NCBI RefSeq assembly: GCF_000255115.2
Contig: NC_018068.1
Coordinates: 1,955,977 to 2,019,976 of the forward strand
Source of the DNA: Desulfosporosinus acidiphilus SJ4
Lineage (GTDB): Bacteria > Bacillota > Desulfitobacteriia > Desulfitobacteriales > Desulfitobacteriaceae
Direction: 5' to 3'
Length of the DNA stretch: 64,000 nt
Part shown: piece by piece, positions 8,837 to 17,541 of the stretch
Numbering within the stretch: position 1 is the stretch's first letter
Layout of the letters: each line of letters begins with the position of its first letter
Translations under genes and position numbers: made by a program
Notes under the pieces: generated by a model
What the model was told of the DNA's origin: nothing
What the model saw: only the letters and a program-made list of their open reading frames with translations
The model's database searches: none

Positions 8837-8953
8837 TTTATCCAATCGTGAGACTTCCACTTCTTGTAAGTGGGAGTGGTCCCCGGTCTCTGCTTCGGTG
8901 GGGGTAGAGTCCCACCGAAGCCCCGATGTTCAGCTTTAGCTGAACGAGTTCAC
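8837..8953 (-). repeat. Palindromic repeat, full copy (minus orientation)
   Basis: This is the near-exact reverse complement of the full copy at 29758-29866. On the plus strand it reads the CCAATCGTGAGAC end first, then the CCACTT...AAGTGGGAG hairpin, the CTTCGGTGGG...CCCACCGAAG hairpin, and the GTTCAGCTTTAGCTGAAC hairpin, ending GAGTTCAC. The rest of this non-coding stretch (8767-8836) shows only a short tandem CCTTCGATTATCA duplication (8808-8831). Confidence 0.9.
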
Positions 8954-8967
8954 TGAAAATGCGGCTG

Positions 8968-9579
8968 TTAACGACGTGGTCCTACCGGCAGTACAGTTCT
9001 TTTATACAGAGGATTAATAATCGCAGCTGCGGAGGCATACCAAGCACAAAGGGCCGTGATAAGACCAAAAACTCCGCCGGGAACACTGGAAATAAAACCG
9101 AATTCCGCCAGGTCTAAGAAGATAAAGGTAATTTCCAAAAAGGTAAATACTGCAAGTAAAGCATTGTTTATTCTAAAAGTACCAATCCACATATAAAATG
9201 TAAAGATGGTAAAGCCGATGAGATAAAGTCCGGTGGCTGCATGTGCATAATCCCCAAAATTAATAATTTTAAGTGTTTGTAAAATAACCATGGATGCCAA
9301 GCTCAGCCAAAATGCCCCGTACGTAGTAAAAGCTACAGCACCAAAGGTATTATTTTTTTTGAATTCCCACATGCCGGCAAGAATTTGGGCAAAACCTCCG
9401 TAAAATAAAGCTAAAGGCAAAAACAGAGCACTAAACGCTGCGGGAACAAATTGAGCGTTTGACATACTGAGAATAAATGTCGTGAGGGCAAATCCTGCTA
9501 AGCCAAGTGGCCCCGGGTCTGCTATGGAACTTTCACGAATTTCCATGATCTCTGCCAAATCATCCACACTCCTTTTCAT
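8968..9579 (-). CDS. satP: Acetate/succinate transporter, GPR1/FUN34/YaaH family
   Basis: A 203-residue membrane protein with six predicted transmembrane segments and the family motif near its N-terminus (DPGPLGLAGFALTT, compare NPAPLGL). The family transports acetate and related monocarboxylates with protons. It lies 35 bases downstream of acs on the same strand, so uptake and activation of acetate are probably co-expressed. The start is uncertain: the ATG at 9579 has no visible ribosome site, whereas AAAAGGAG lies inside the reading frame and would serve a TTG at 9558. Confidence 0.88.
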   Translation of the reverse strand: MKRSVDDLAEIMEIRESSIADPGPLGLAGFALTTFILSMSNAQFVPAAFSALFLPLALFYGGFAQILAGMWEFKKNNTFGAVAFTTYGAFWLSLASMVILQTLKIINFGDYAHAATGLYLIGFTIFTFYMWIGTFRINNALLAVFTFLEITFIFLDLAEFGFISSVPGGVFGLITALCAWYASAAAIINPLYKRTVLPVGPRR

Positions 9580-9614
9580 TGAGTAGCAAAGGTCTACTAT
9601 TATTTATCAATGTC

Positions 9615-11558
9615 TTAACTTTCATCGCCGTATTTCCTTTTTAAGAAATCCAGAACGGCGGCGTCGGCCAACGTTGAAACATCGCCCAATGCCCGGCCTT
9701 CGGCAATATCACGGAGAAGTCGCCTCATGATTTTGCCGCTCCTGGTTTTGGGCAATTCGGCTGTTAAATAAATATCATCAGGGCGGGCAATCGAGCCGAT
9801 TTTACTGGAAACGTGTCCTTTCAGCTCGTCAACAAATCCATCGATGACTTCGATACCTTCTTTTACGGTAACAAAGCAGACAACGGCCTGACCTTTGACA
9901 GCATGATCTTTGCCGATACAAGCTGCTTCAGCCACAAGCGGATAATCAACTAAAGCACTTTCCACTTCGGCAGTTCCAATACGATGACCGGAAACATTAA
10001 TAACATCATCGACACGACCTAAGAGCCAGAAGTAGCCGTCGTCATCCCACTTGGCTCCGTCACCGGTAAAATAATTCTCTTCAAAGTTATTCCAATAGGT
10101 TTTAATATAGCGATCGGGGTCATTGTACACGGTCCTGAGCATTGCCGGCCATGGTTCGCGAATGACTAAAAATCCTCCGGAACCTTTCGGTACGGAATTA
10201 CCGGACTGGTCGACAACCTCAACGTTTATACCGGGGAAAGGAATAGTACATGATCCTGGCTTAGTTTTTGTAACTCCAGGCAGAGGTGTCATCATAATCA
10301 TGCCGGTTTCAGTTTGCCACCAGGTATCAACGATCGGGCAGCGTTCACCACCGATGTGCTTGTGATACCACATCCATGCTTCGGGATTAATAGGTTCTCC
10401 GACAGTACCTAATAATCTCAAGCTGGAAATATTTCTTCCTTCGGGATAGCTTGTTCCCCATTTCATAAATGTCCTGATAGCTGTCGGAGCGGTATAAAGA
10501 ATAGTAACGCTATATTTTTCAATGATTTCCCAATACCTATCTTTAGCAGGATAATCGGGGGTGCCTTCGTACATCAGAATTGTAGCGCCATTTGCCAGAG
10601 GTCCATAAACAATATAACTATGCCCTGTAATCCAGCCTACATCCGCGGTACACCAATAAACATCATCCTCTTTAAGGTCAAAAACCCAATCATGAGTCGT
10701 CGTTACTCCCACCATATAGCCGCCGGTTGTGTGTACCACGCCTTTAGGTTTACCTGTGGTTCCGCTGGTATATAATATAAAAAGTATGTCCTCAGCATCC
10801 ATTGTTTCTACTGGACAAGCCATGGCAGCTTTCTGCATGGCATCGTGATACCAGACATCCCGGCCTTCCAACATCGTTACTTTGTGACCGGTTCTATTGA
10901 CAACGACAACATGTTCGATGCAGTCTACGCCTTGTAAGGCATTGTCTGCATTAGCCTTAAGCGGAACAATATTTCCTTTGCGGAAACTGCCGTCGGCGGT
11001 GATTAATACCTTGGCCTGGGCATCGAGTATTCTGTCTTTCAATGATTCTGCACTAAATCCGCCAAATATTACACTATGCGGAGCTCCGAGACGGGCACAA
11101 GCAAGCATGGCTATGGCGGCTTCGGGAATCATTGGAAGATAAATAGTGACGCGGTCGCCTTTTTTTATGCCCAAGGACTTCAAAACATTGGCAAACTTGG
11201 AAACCTCCCGGTATAAATCCTGATAGGTGAGAACCCGACTATCGCCGCCTTCTCCCTCAAATATAATTGCCGCTTTATTACGCCGCCAAGAATTAAGGTG
11301 GCGGTCAACACAATTATAGGCGGCATTCAATTTACCATCCACAAACCACTGAGCAAAGGGCGGTTTCCAGTCTAATACTTGGGTCCAGGGTTTAAACCAG
11401 GTCAGACGTTCTGATTGTTTTGCCCAAAATCCCAGCCGATCGTCAGAAGCTTCAGTATAGATATCTGATGATTGAACATTGGCTTGGGAACTAAACTCTT
11501 CTGCAGGTGTAAAATGCCTGTTTTCGTATAAAAGAGCTTCAAGCTGTGTTTCAGTCAC
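9615..11558 (-). CDS. acs: Acetyl-CoA synthetase (AMP-forming)
   Basis: A 647-residue enzyme of normal length. It has the AMP-binding motif [14 protein letters not shown], the WWQTETG stretch, and the C-terminal TRSGKIMRR motif, whose Lys609 is the catalytic and usually acetylation-controlled lysine. It makes acetyl-CoA from acetate, ATP and CoA via acetyl-AMP. The GTG start follows AAGAAAGGG. It is upstream of satP, and no regulator is adjacent except the LysR gene further up, which more likely serves yeiH. About 300 bases upstream (11559-11799) hold no gene and are AT-rich. Confidence 0.95.
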   Translation of the reverse strand: MTETQLEALLYENRHFTPAEEFSSQANVQSSDIYTEASDDRLGFWAKQSERLTWFKPWTQVLDWKPPFAQWFVDGKLNAAYNCVDRHLNSWRRNKAAIIFEGEGGDSRVLTYQDLYREVSKFANVLKSLGIKKGDRVTIYLPMIPEAAIAMLACARLGAPHSVIFGGFSAESLKDRILDAQAKVLITADGSFRKGNIVPLKANADNALQGVDCIEHVVVVNRTGHKVTMLEGRDVWYHDAMQKAAMACPVETMDAEDILFILYTSGTTGKPKGVVHTTGGYMVGVTTTHDWVFDLKEDDVYWCTADVGWITGHSYIVYGPLANGATILMYEGTPDYPAKDRYWEIIEKYSVTILYTAPTAIRTFMKWGTSYPEGRNISSLRLLGTVGEPINPEAWMWYHKHIGGERCPIVDTWWQTETGMIMMTPLPGVTKTKPGSCTIPFPGINVEVVDQSGNSVPKGSGGFLVIREPWPAMLRTVYNDPDRYIKTYWNNFEENYFTGDGAKWDDDGYFWLLGRVDDVINVSGHRIGTAEVESALVDYPLVAEAACIGKDHAVKGQAVVCFVTVKEGIEVIDGFVDELKGHVSSKIGSIARPDDIYLTAELPKTRSGKIMRRLLRDIAEGRALGDVSTLADAAVLDFLKRKYGDES

Positions 11559-11799
11559 TATCTACCACACCCTTTCTTATCTTGACAGTTCATACATGAA
11601 TATAAAAAAAGATAATTCCTGAGAGGATTCCGATGACACCTCCTCTTTCAAAGAAATAGGGTTGTAATTAAAGATCATTATAATAATTTATATGCAGAAA
11701 ATAAAGAATATTTAATAAATTCAGACATTTAATTATTTTGTGTTGAGCATAAAATAATTCCATAGCAGAGAAAAGTCGTAGGGATACGAGGTATATACC

Positions 11800-11838
11800 C
11801 CCAAAATTAAACGGCGAACTCCGAAGAGCTCGCCGTTG
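11800..11838 (-). terminator. Terminator of the LysR gene
   Basis: Read on the minus strand, AACGGCGA (11837-11830) pairs with TCGCCGTT (11817-11810), followed by TAATTTT. It lies 18 bases after the LysR stop codon. Confidence 0.75.
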
Positions 11839-11855
11839 GGTCTATAAGTTTGGAT

Positions 11856-12749
11856 CTATAATTTAAATAAGCGTAGTTTCTCCAGAAATTCGTCGACTGC
11901 CTTAGAACTTGTCTGTTCTTTACTGTGCAGAATACTCAAGCGGCGGGAAAGCTGGAGTTTTTCTTCTGTTTTGATCGGCACGGTTTTTATAATCTTAGCC
12001 GCTAGTTCTTTATGGACGACGAGCCGCGACACAAAAGCTATTCCAAGGCCATGTATGACCGCTTCTTTGATGCCCTCGTTGCTGCTGAAGACAAAAGAAC
12101 GATTCACTTTAATATCCAATGATTTTAAGAGGTCATCGCCGAAGGAGCGCGTTCCGGAACCGGATTCTCTCAAAATCCAAATCTGATTTTGCAGGTCATC
12201 TGCTGAAACTTTCTTCAACTTGCTTAGTGGATGATCTAAGGGGACTATTAAAAGCATATCATCTTGCATGAAAGGTTCTTCTTCGATGTTTGGGAGGGTA
12301 ACTTGCCCTTCAACGATTCCGATGTCCAAATGGTTCTGACGCAGCATTTGAGCGATCTCTTCCGTATTGGCGATGGAAACAGATACGTTAACGTTTGGAT
12401 AGTTTACCGAAACTTCTGCTAAAAAGCGAGGGAGCACATATTCACCGATGGTAAAACTCGCGCCAATTCTCAAAGTTCCGGTGACAACTTGGCGAAGTTC
12501 ATCGATTTCGTTTTTGGCCTGGTCGTAATGATCGAGGATCTTTTTAGCGTGTTTAAATAAGGCTTTTCCGGCAGGTGTAAGGCTGAGCCGCCGGGAGGAA
12601 CGATTAAGAAGTTTGGCTCCAAATTCGTCTTCAAGATTTCGAATGTGGAAACTGACGCTTGGCTGAGATAAAAAGAGTTCTTCGGCAGCCCGAGAAAAAC
12701 TATTATTATCGACCACCGTTACGAGAACTTTAAGTGATTCCGTAATCAA
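11856..12749 (-). CDS. LysR-family transcriptional regulator (YeiE/CysB-like)
   Basis: A 297-residue regulator. An N-terminal winged helix-turn-helix (NSFSRAAEELFLSQPSVSF, about residues 15-33) precedes a periplasmic-binding-like effector domain. The TTG start is 8 bases from AGGAGG. It is divergent from a YeiH-family exporter gene; the same pairing (yeiE-yeiH) is known in enterobacteria, so I infer that it controls that exporter. The shared 229-base intergenic region holds palindromes that could be its operator. Confidence 0.9.
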   Translation of the reverse strand: MITESLKVLVTVVDNNSFSRAAEELFLSQPSVSFHIRNLEDEFGAKLLNRSSRRLSLTPAGKALFKHAKKILDHYDQAKNEIDELRQVVTGTLRIGASFTIGEYVLPRFLAEVSVNYPNVNVSVSIANTEEIAQMLRQNHLDIGIVEGQVTLPNIEEEPFMQDDMLLIVPLDHPLSKLKKVSADDLQNQIWILRESGSGTRSFGDDLLKSLDIKVNRSFVFSSNEGIKEAVIHGLGIAFVSRLVVHKELAAKIIKTVPIKTEEKLQLSRRLSILHSKEQTSSKAVDEFLEKLRLFKL

Positions 12750-12776
12750 AACAAAAACCTCCTCGATTCTTTAAAG

Positions 12777-12791
12777 CCTAATCGAATTAGG
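12777..12791. promoter_or_regulatory. Candidate LysR operator
   Basis: CCTAAT-CGA-ATTAGG is a perfect 6-base inverted repeat with a 3-base centre and a T-rich/A-rich core typical of LysR boxes, 28 bases upstream of the regulator start. The role is inference. Confidence 0.45.
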
Positions 12792-12905
12792 ATTAATTGA
12801 CTTTATATTTAATAAGTAAATCTTTAGGATAGAACATCTCGATTGTAACTGAAAATCTCAACCCTTATAGTTAGACAAGAACCTGAAGGAAAAACAACTT
12901 GTAAG

Positions 12906-12925
12906 CACTTGTTCCGGAGCAAGTG
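12906..12925. promoter_or_regulatory. 20-base palindrome in the yeiH leader
   Basis: CACTTGTTCCGGAGCAAGTG is palindromic except for one symmetric pair of positions. It ends 53 bases before the exporter start. It could be an operator or an RNA hairpin; the sequence does not decide. Confidence 0.4.
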
Positions 12926-12978
12926 TTGAAAAGGAATATTTCGGGTATTTTTTAGCAAATGGAAAGGGTTGAAGACAA

Positions 12979-14010
12979 ATGTCTCAAAATAATATGGCTT
13001 ACGTTGGAACGACAACAAACTTTAAACCAAAATCAAGGTTGTTTAGATTTTATGGCGGTATATTGTTTACTTTGGCTATTGCTGCAATTGGTACGGTGGC
13101 ATCCAATTTACCTATTCTGGATCGAATAGGTGCTATGCTCACATCGATTCTTATTGCAGTGGTGTATGGAAACGTCTTTGGTTATCCAGAAAGTATTCAT
13201 ACAGGAATACAATTTTCTGGGCATAAAATCCTGCGTTTTGCCATTATCTTATATGGTTTCAAACTCAATATTGATGTCGTTATAAACCAAGGGGGCTTGC
13301 TTCTGGTTCATGATATATTATCTATTCTGGTTGCTATTAGTATAACAGTCTTGCTTGGTAAACTATTCAAGGGGGAAAAGATGCTTACCTTGCTTCTGGG
13401 AATAGGAACAGGCGTATGTGGTGCTGCGGCTATTGCCGCTGTTTCTCCGGTTGTCAATGCGGATGATGAAGATACTGCACTCGGAGCAGGTATTATCGCC
13501 CTGGTTGGTACTGTGTTTGCTATTGGTTATGCTCTGATTCGCCCTATTCTTCCGATTTCTCCGGTCCAATTCGGAATTTGGAGCGGAATTAGTTTGCATG
13601 AGATAGCCCATGTTGCTGCGGCCGCAGCAACGGCCGGTCCGAATGCTTTAGAGATCGGTTTATTAGCTAAACTGGGACGGGTCTTTCTGCTTATTCCGTT
13701 GAGTATGATTCTTTCACTCTGGACACGGCGGAATAAGAAACAGGGAGAAGCGAAAAGGGCACCATTCCCCTGGTTTTTAATTGGTTTTCTTGCAGCAAGT
13801 ATCATCGGGACGTATTTTCACATACCAAAAATTATTTTGAAGGAGATTTCAGATGTTATTGGTCCTTTCTTGTTAGCGGCTGCTATGGTTGGTTTGGGAC
13901 TCCATGTTAATGTATCACGTCTGCGCAACCGGGCGTTACGGCCATTGTTGGCAATGCTTATCGCATCGATTGTTCTTTCTGTGTTTTCTTACGCTACACT
14001 TTGGTTTTAG
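12979..14010 (+). CDS. YeiH/UPF0324-family membrane protein (putative sulfate/sulfite-type exporter)
   Basis: A 343-residue protein with about ten hydrophobic segments. Family stretches include LYGFKLN, GIGTGVCGAAAIAAVSPVV and SGISLHEIAHVAAAA. Members are annotated as putative sulfate exporters, and the E. coli pair YeiE/YeiH has been tied to sulfite stress. A role in handling sulfur oxyanions would fit a sulfate- or sulfite-reducing host, but that is inference. It is divergent from the LysR gene and followed by a terminator. Confidence 0.85.
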   Translation: MSQNNMAYVGTTTNFKPKSRLFRFYGGILFTLAIAAIGTVASNLPILDRIGAMLTSILIAVVYGNVFGYPESIHTGIQFSGHKILRFAIILYGFKLNIDVVINQGGLLLVHDILSILVAISITVLLGKLFKGEKMLTLLLGIGTGVCGAAAIAAVSPVVNADDEDTALGAGIIALVGTVFAIGYALIRPILPISPVQFGIWSGISLHEIAHVAAAAATAGPNALEIGLLAKLGRVFLLIPLSMILSLWTRRNKKQGEAKRAPFPWFLIGFLAASIIGTYFHIPKIILKEISDVIGPFLLAAAMVGLGLHVNVSRLRNRALRPLLAMLIASIVLSVFSYATLWF

Positions 14011-14116
14011 AACTCGTATTGATTACTTTTCATTTAACTTAGCAAATATAAGTGAAATGTGAAATTAGAATATTATATTTTAAACATAAGGAATTTATAT
14101 AAGTTGATATTATCTG

Positions 14117-14149
14117 AAATCTTCTCATTAATTTTGGGAAGATTTTTTT
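14117..14149 (+). terminator. Terminator after the YeiH gene
   Basis: AAATCTTC (14117-14124) pairs with GAAGATTT (14138-14145), followed by seven T. The next 240 bases (14150-14388) show no gene or structure I recognise. Confidence 0.8.
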
Positions 14150-14388
14150 GCTGCAGGTGAAGACAGGGATCAAAGTTATGACCATTCCTCATCAGAAGGA
14201 GAGAAGGGGCAAATCCAAAGCTCAAACTTGCTTAGTTTGCTTGCGATAATTATAAAATACTCCGGAATCATGAGTCTCTTCGCCATCCTAACGTTTTATA
14301 CAGAGAAATTTTTGACCCGAAGGAATGTCTGTTAAGTTAGCTTGCCGGATTAGATGCTTTGTATTTCCTTGTGCTTCCAATTTTGGCC

Positions 14389-14417
14389 TTGACAAGCACA
14401 ATAAATATGAATAGACT
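14389..14417 (+). promoter_or_regulatory. Promoter of the dapA leader
   Basis: TTGACA (14389-14394) and TAGACT (14412-14417) are separated by 17 bases and lie just upstream of the lysine riboswitch. The -10 box is weak but the position is right. Confidence 0.6.
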
Positions 14418-14426
14418 GGATTAAAT

Positions 14427-14592
14427 GATAGAGGTGCATTATACAATCAGTACCCGAAGTTGTTAAGGTTTACGTAAGACCGTAGCTTCGGTGAAAGGGG
14501 TAGATGCCGAAGTCGGTCTTATTTACGTGGAGACTGGGCTGGTTGAACGAAATAAGATTCGTTCAACTGTCGCATTTGCGGAGAGCTATCTA
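14427..14592 (+). ncRNA. Lysine riboswitch (L box)
   Basis: The conserved L-box blocks appear in order: GATAGAGGTGC, AGTA, GGTGAAAGGGG, GCCGAAG, GGTTGAACG, ACTGTCGCATT and GCGGAGAGCTATC. P1 is formed by GATAG (14427-14431) and CTATC (14586-14590). The known role is to sense lysine and terminate transcription. The gene downstream is dapA, the first committed step of lysine/diaminopimelate synthesis. The 3' P1 strand (AGCTA, 14584-14588) can also pair with the 5' arm of the following terminator (TAGCT), which gives the expected antiterminator switch. Confidence 0.95.
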
Positions 14593-14632
14593 TATTACCA
14601 TAATGGATTGTAAAGTCGTATGGGTAATTTAG

Positions 14633-14660
14633 TAGCTGATTCCGTATCAGCTATTTTTTT
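14633..14660 (+). terminator. Riboswitch-controlled terminator
   Basis: TAGCTGAT (14633-14640) pairs with ATCAGCTA (14646-14653), followed by seven T, 18 bases before the dapA start. Confidence 0.92.
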
Positions 14661-14678
14661 ATTGAAGGAGATTTTAAT

Positions 14679-15569
14679 ATGGAAAAGAACACTGTGTTTA
14701 AGGGTATCGCAACTGCTCTTATTACCCCTCTGGACGAAACAGGAATTAATTATGAGCAGTTCGGCAAATTGATTGATTGGCAAATTACAGAAGGAATTGA
14801 CGCTCTGGTAATTTGCGGAACCACCGGTGAAGCGTCGACCCTCACTGACGCCGAACACAGAGAGGCCATTTCATTTGCTGTTCAGCGCGCGGCAGGCAGA
14901 GTACCAATTATTGCCGGCACAGGCAGCAATGATACGGAATACGCACATGACCTCACGCGTTATGCCTGCGAAGCAGGTGCGGATGCAATGCTCGTAGTTA
15001 CCCCTTATTACAATAAGGCTACGCAAAAGGGCCTGATTAAAATGTTTACCCAAATTGCCGACAAGAGTACAAAACCCATTATCCTCTATAATGTGCCTTC
15101 AAGGACAGGTATTAATATTGAGCCGGAAACCTATGAGGTATTGGCTGAACACCAAAATATAGTAGGGATTAAAGAAGCAAATGGCAACATTTCTAAAATT
15201 GTCGAAACAATGGCTCGTGTGCGTGGCAAGCTTGATTTGTATTCAGGCAATGACGATCAAATAGTTCCCCTCATGGCACTTGGCGGAATTGGCTGCATTT
15301 CTGTCCTTTCCAACATAATGCCTGCCCAGACCCGTGAGATTTGCACCCGTTTCTTTAACGGTGACATCGCAGGCAGTGCTGAGCAGCAATTTGAACTTTA
15401 CAATCTAATCAATGTACTATTTAGTGAAGTAAATCCTATTCCAGTCAAGGCTGCTATGGCAGCTATGGGTTTCTGCAAGGATTATCTGAGATTACCTCTC
15501 ACTACAATAGAGGATACTCACCGTGAAAAGTTGATTTCTATTATGAGAAGATATGGATTGAATGTCTGA
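14679..15569 (+). CDS. dapA: 4-hydroxy-tetrahydrodipicolinate synthase
   Basis: A 296-residue TIM-barrel enzyme. The Schiff-base lysine is Lys165 (GIKEANGN), with Tyr137 in YNVP, the GTTGE loop at 47-51 and Arg142 as expected. It condenses pyruvate with aspartate semialdehyde for lysine, cell-wall and spore dipicolinate synthesis. AAGGAG precedes the ATG. It is a single-gene unit under the lysine riboswitch, with its own terminator at 15606. Confidence 0.96.
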   Translation: MEKNTVFKGIATALITPLDETGINYEQFGKLIDWQITEGIDALVICGTTGEASTLTDAEHREAISFAVQRAAGRVPIIAGTGSNDTEYAHDLTRYACEAGADAMLVVTPYYNKATQKGLIKMFTQIADKSTKPIILYNVPSRTGINIEPETYEVLAEHQNIVGIKEANGNISKIVETMARVRGKLDLYSGNDDQIVPLMALGGIGCISVLSNIMPAQTREICTRFFNGDIAGSAEQQFELYNLINVLFSEVNPIPVKAAMAAMGFCKDYLRLPLTTIEDTHREKLISIMRRYGLNV

Positions 15570-15605
15570 GGAAAGAACACCTCCGATTTCAATAACTAGT
15601 ATTAT

Positions 15606-15644
15606 GTCCTACGACCGGACAAAACCGGGGGTAGGACTTTTTTT
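15606..15644 (+). terminator. Terminator of dapA
   Basis: GTCCTAC (15606-15612) pairs with GTAGGAC (15631-15637), with an inner CCGG/CCGG stem, followed by seven T. Confidence 0.9.
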
Positions 15645-15835
15645 AGGTAGTCACCGACCATGGCGATAGAGCGGAAGAATAGCTGGTTGTTAGCGTATCG
15701 GGGTATGTTGTTTTTTAATAGTGATTCAAGTTGAACTACCAAAATGATACAATAATTACAGATCAGTGATAGAACGTGCGAATGAGCGATGCGCCTGAAT
15801 AAATTTGTTGTAACGGTCTAAGGAGGAAAAGTTCA

Positions 15836-15900
15836 ATGTACAAAAAGCCGGAGGATCTGTTATGATTTTCATTGGAGTCATCGCAATAGTTTATAAGTAA
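15836..15900 (+). other. Two overlapping mini-ORFs behind a strong ribosome site
   Basis: AAGGAGGAAAA precedes an ATG at 15836 that opens a 9-codon frame (MYKKPEDLL). Its TGA overlaps a second ATG (15862), which opens a 12-codon hydrophobic frame (MIFIGVIAIVYK). This is either a coupled pair of tiny peptides or the remains of a small membrane protein broken by a frameshift. Apart from the dapA terminator, the rest of 15645-15985 shows no gene. Confidence 0.3.
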
Positions 15901-15985
15901 TAGATAATTTTTTGGGGACTGAATCTCCTTATGAAAAGGCAAAATAAGATGAGTTACTAAAAATTAAATTGGAGAGAAGAGACAG

Positions 15986-17056
15986 ATGAACAAGCAACGA
16001 ATCAATGATGTTATCGACAAAATGAAAAAAGAGGGCCTGACACAGATCATAGTGTCATCCACGGCATCCCTTTATTACTTAACCGGGTATTGGGTTGAAC
16101 CTCATGAGCGCATGATTGCCTTGTATTTGGATGCTTCGGGAAAGGCAGTTCTGTTTGGCAATGAGATTTTTGGCCTGAATAGTATGCCGGATTTGCCGCT
16201 GATTTGTCACACAGACAGCGAAAATCCTGTCAAGGATCTAGCCAACGTGGTTAAAGCAGGAAAACTGGGGATTGATAAGTTTTGGAGCAGTAAGTTCCTA
16301 ATTGAGTTGATGGGGTTAAGGAATGATGTTGTACCTGTTCACGGTTCTGCTCCTGTAGATCTGGCCAGAATGTTTAAAGATGAACCTGAAATGATCATGA
16401 TGCGCCATAATTCCCGCATCAATGATCAGGTGGTTGGAACGGTCATATCTATGCTCGAAGACGGAGTGACAGAAAATTATCTTGCTTCTCAAGTCAATAA
16501 GCTCTTCCTGCAAAACGGTGCGGATTGTGAAGGGACACAGATTGTTTGCTTTGGCGCAAACGGCGCAGATCCCCATCATAGCAGTGACAGCACGGTTCTC
16601 CAAACAGGCGACAGTGTGATTTTAGACATTTTTACACCTTTGAACCACTATTGGTGCGATATGACAAGAACTGTATTTTATAAAACTGTTTCCGAGCAGC
16701 AGCGTCGTGTATATGACCTAGTAAAGCTCGCCAACGAAACGGCAATTTCCAGGATAAAGCCGGGAGTATTGCTTTCGGAAATAGATAAAACAGCGAGGGA
16801 TATCATTATTCAGGGAGGATACGGCAAGTATTTTACCCATCGACTGGGACATGGAATTGGTCTTGAATGTCATGAACCTCCTGATGTAAGCCTTGCTTCG
16901 GATATTCCCCTTGAGGCAGGTATGATTTTTTCTGTTGAGCCGGGAATTTATTTGCCTGGGGAGTTTGGTGTGAGAATTGAAGATCTCGTGATGGTCATGG
17001 AGGATGGCTGCGAGGTTCTCAATAAGTATCCCAAGGAATTGCAAGTTATTCTTTGA
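15986..17056 (+). CDS. M24-family aminopeptidase (Xaa-Pro dipeptidase-like)
   Basis: A 356-residue protein with an N-terminal creatinase-type domain (1-135) and a C-terminal pita-bread metalloprotease domain. All five metal ligands are visible: Asp214 (VILDIFTP), Asp225 (WCDMTRT), His289 (RLGHGIG), Glu318 (SVEPGIY) and Glu332 (VRIEDLV). It should remove an N-terminal residue preceding proline from peptides in the cytoplasm. The ATG follows GGAGAGAAGAGA. It is monocistronic. Confidence 0.9.
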   Translation: MNKQRINDVIDKMKKEGLTQIIVSSTASLYYLTGYWVEPHERMIALYLDASGKAVLFGNEIFGLNSMPDLPLICHTDSENPVKDLANVVKAGKLGIDKFWSSKFLIELMGLRNDVVPVHGSAPVDLARMFKDEPEMIMMRHNSRINDQVVGTVISMLEDGVTENYLASQVNKLFLQNGADCEGTQIVCFGANGADPHHSSDSTVLQTGDSVILDIFTPLNHYWCDMTRTVFYKTVSEQQRRVYDLVKLANETAISRIKPGVLLSEIDKTARDIIIQGGYGKYFTHRLGHGIGLECHEPPDVSLASDIPLEAGMIFSVEPGIYLPGEFGVRIEDLVMVMEDGCEVLNKYPKELQVIL

Positions 17057-17146
17057 CGCATAGGAAGGGTACAAGAAAAAGAGAAGCCGGTCGCCTAGAG
17101 AACGTGTATACTGTTCGTTACATTATGCTAGCTGGAGGTATTTGAA

Positions 17147-17254
17147 TTGCCAGATATTAAGTTTGAAATTAAGGAAACCATCGGGGTTCTATCCGAATCA
17201 GCGAAAGGATGGAATATGGCTAGAGACAAGGCCGATAAGATGCCGGTTTACTAG
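17147..17254 (+). pseudogene. Remnant of a PC4/YdbC-family protein
   Basis: A TTG 8 bases after GGAGG opens a frame of 35 codons. Its first 22 residues (ending IGVLSESAKGWN) read like the N-terminus of YdbC-type transcriptional coactivator PC4 proteins of Firmicutes, normally about 70 residues. After GWN the sequence leaves the family (MARDKADKMPVY) and stops. I read it as a gene that lost its 3' part. The following 290 bases (17255-17541) hold no recognised gene. Confidence 0.55.
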
Positions 17255-17541
17255 GTGATCTTGTAAGAGGTTTTGCATTCGAAGGAGCAGTGATTGGCCA
17301 ATAATACAGCGTTGAATTCAGAAGAGTTAAGCCAAACATGGTCAAGACACTCTTATTGACAATGCTATTAAGCAAACGGTACAATTGTTTTAACTTCTTT
17401 AGAAATTTGATCGGGTAGAAAGATGCTCGATTAATTTTTTGCCATTTCCATTTAATGAAGAAAAACAATTACTTTTCAATTAGCAATTATTATCGATCCA
17501 TTTAGACTAACAAGTTGTAGTATTGAAAGAAGGAATTAAAC

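Noticed and set aside
8603-8851. Plus-strand frame starting within the BCCP gene and crossing the repeat
   Set aside because: It runs through a terminator hairpin and a palindromic repeat and has no protein-like pattern.
14595-14858. Minus-strand frame over the lysine riboswitch terminator and dapA start
   Set aside because: Antisense to dapA, no ribosome site.
17220-17468. Minus-strand frame of 82 codons before the MqnE paralogue
   Set aside because: AT-rich, no ribosome site, no family pattern; overlaps the PC4 remnant's end.
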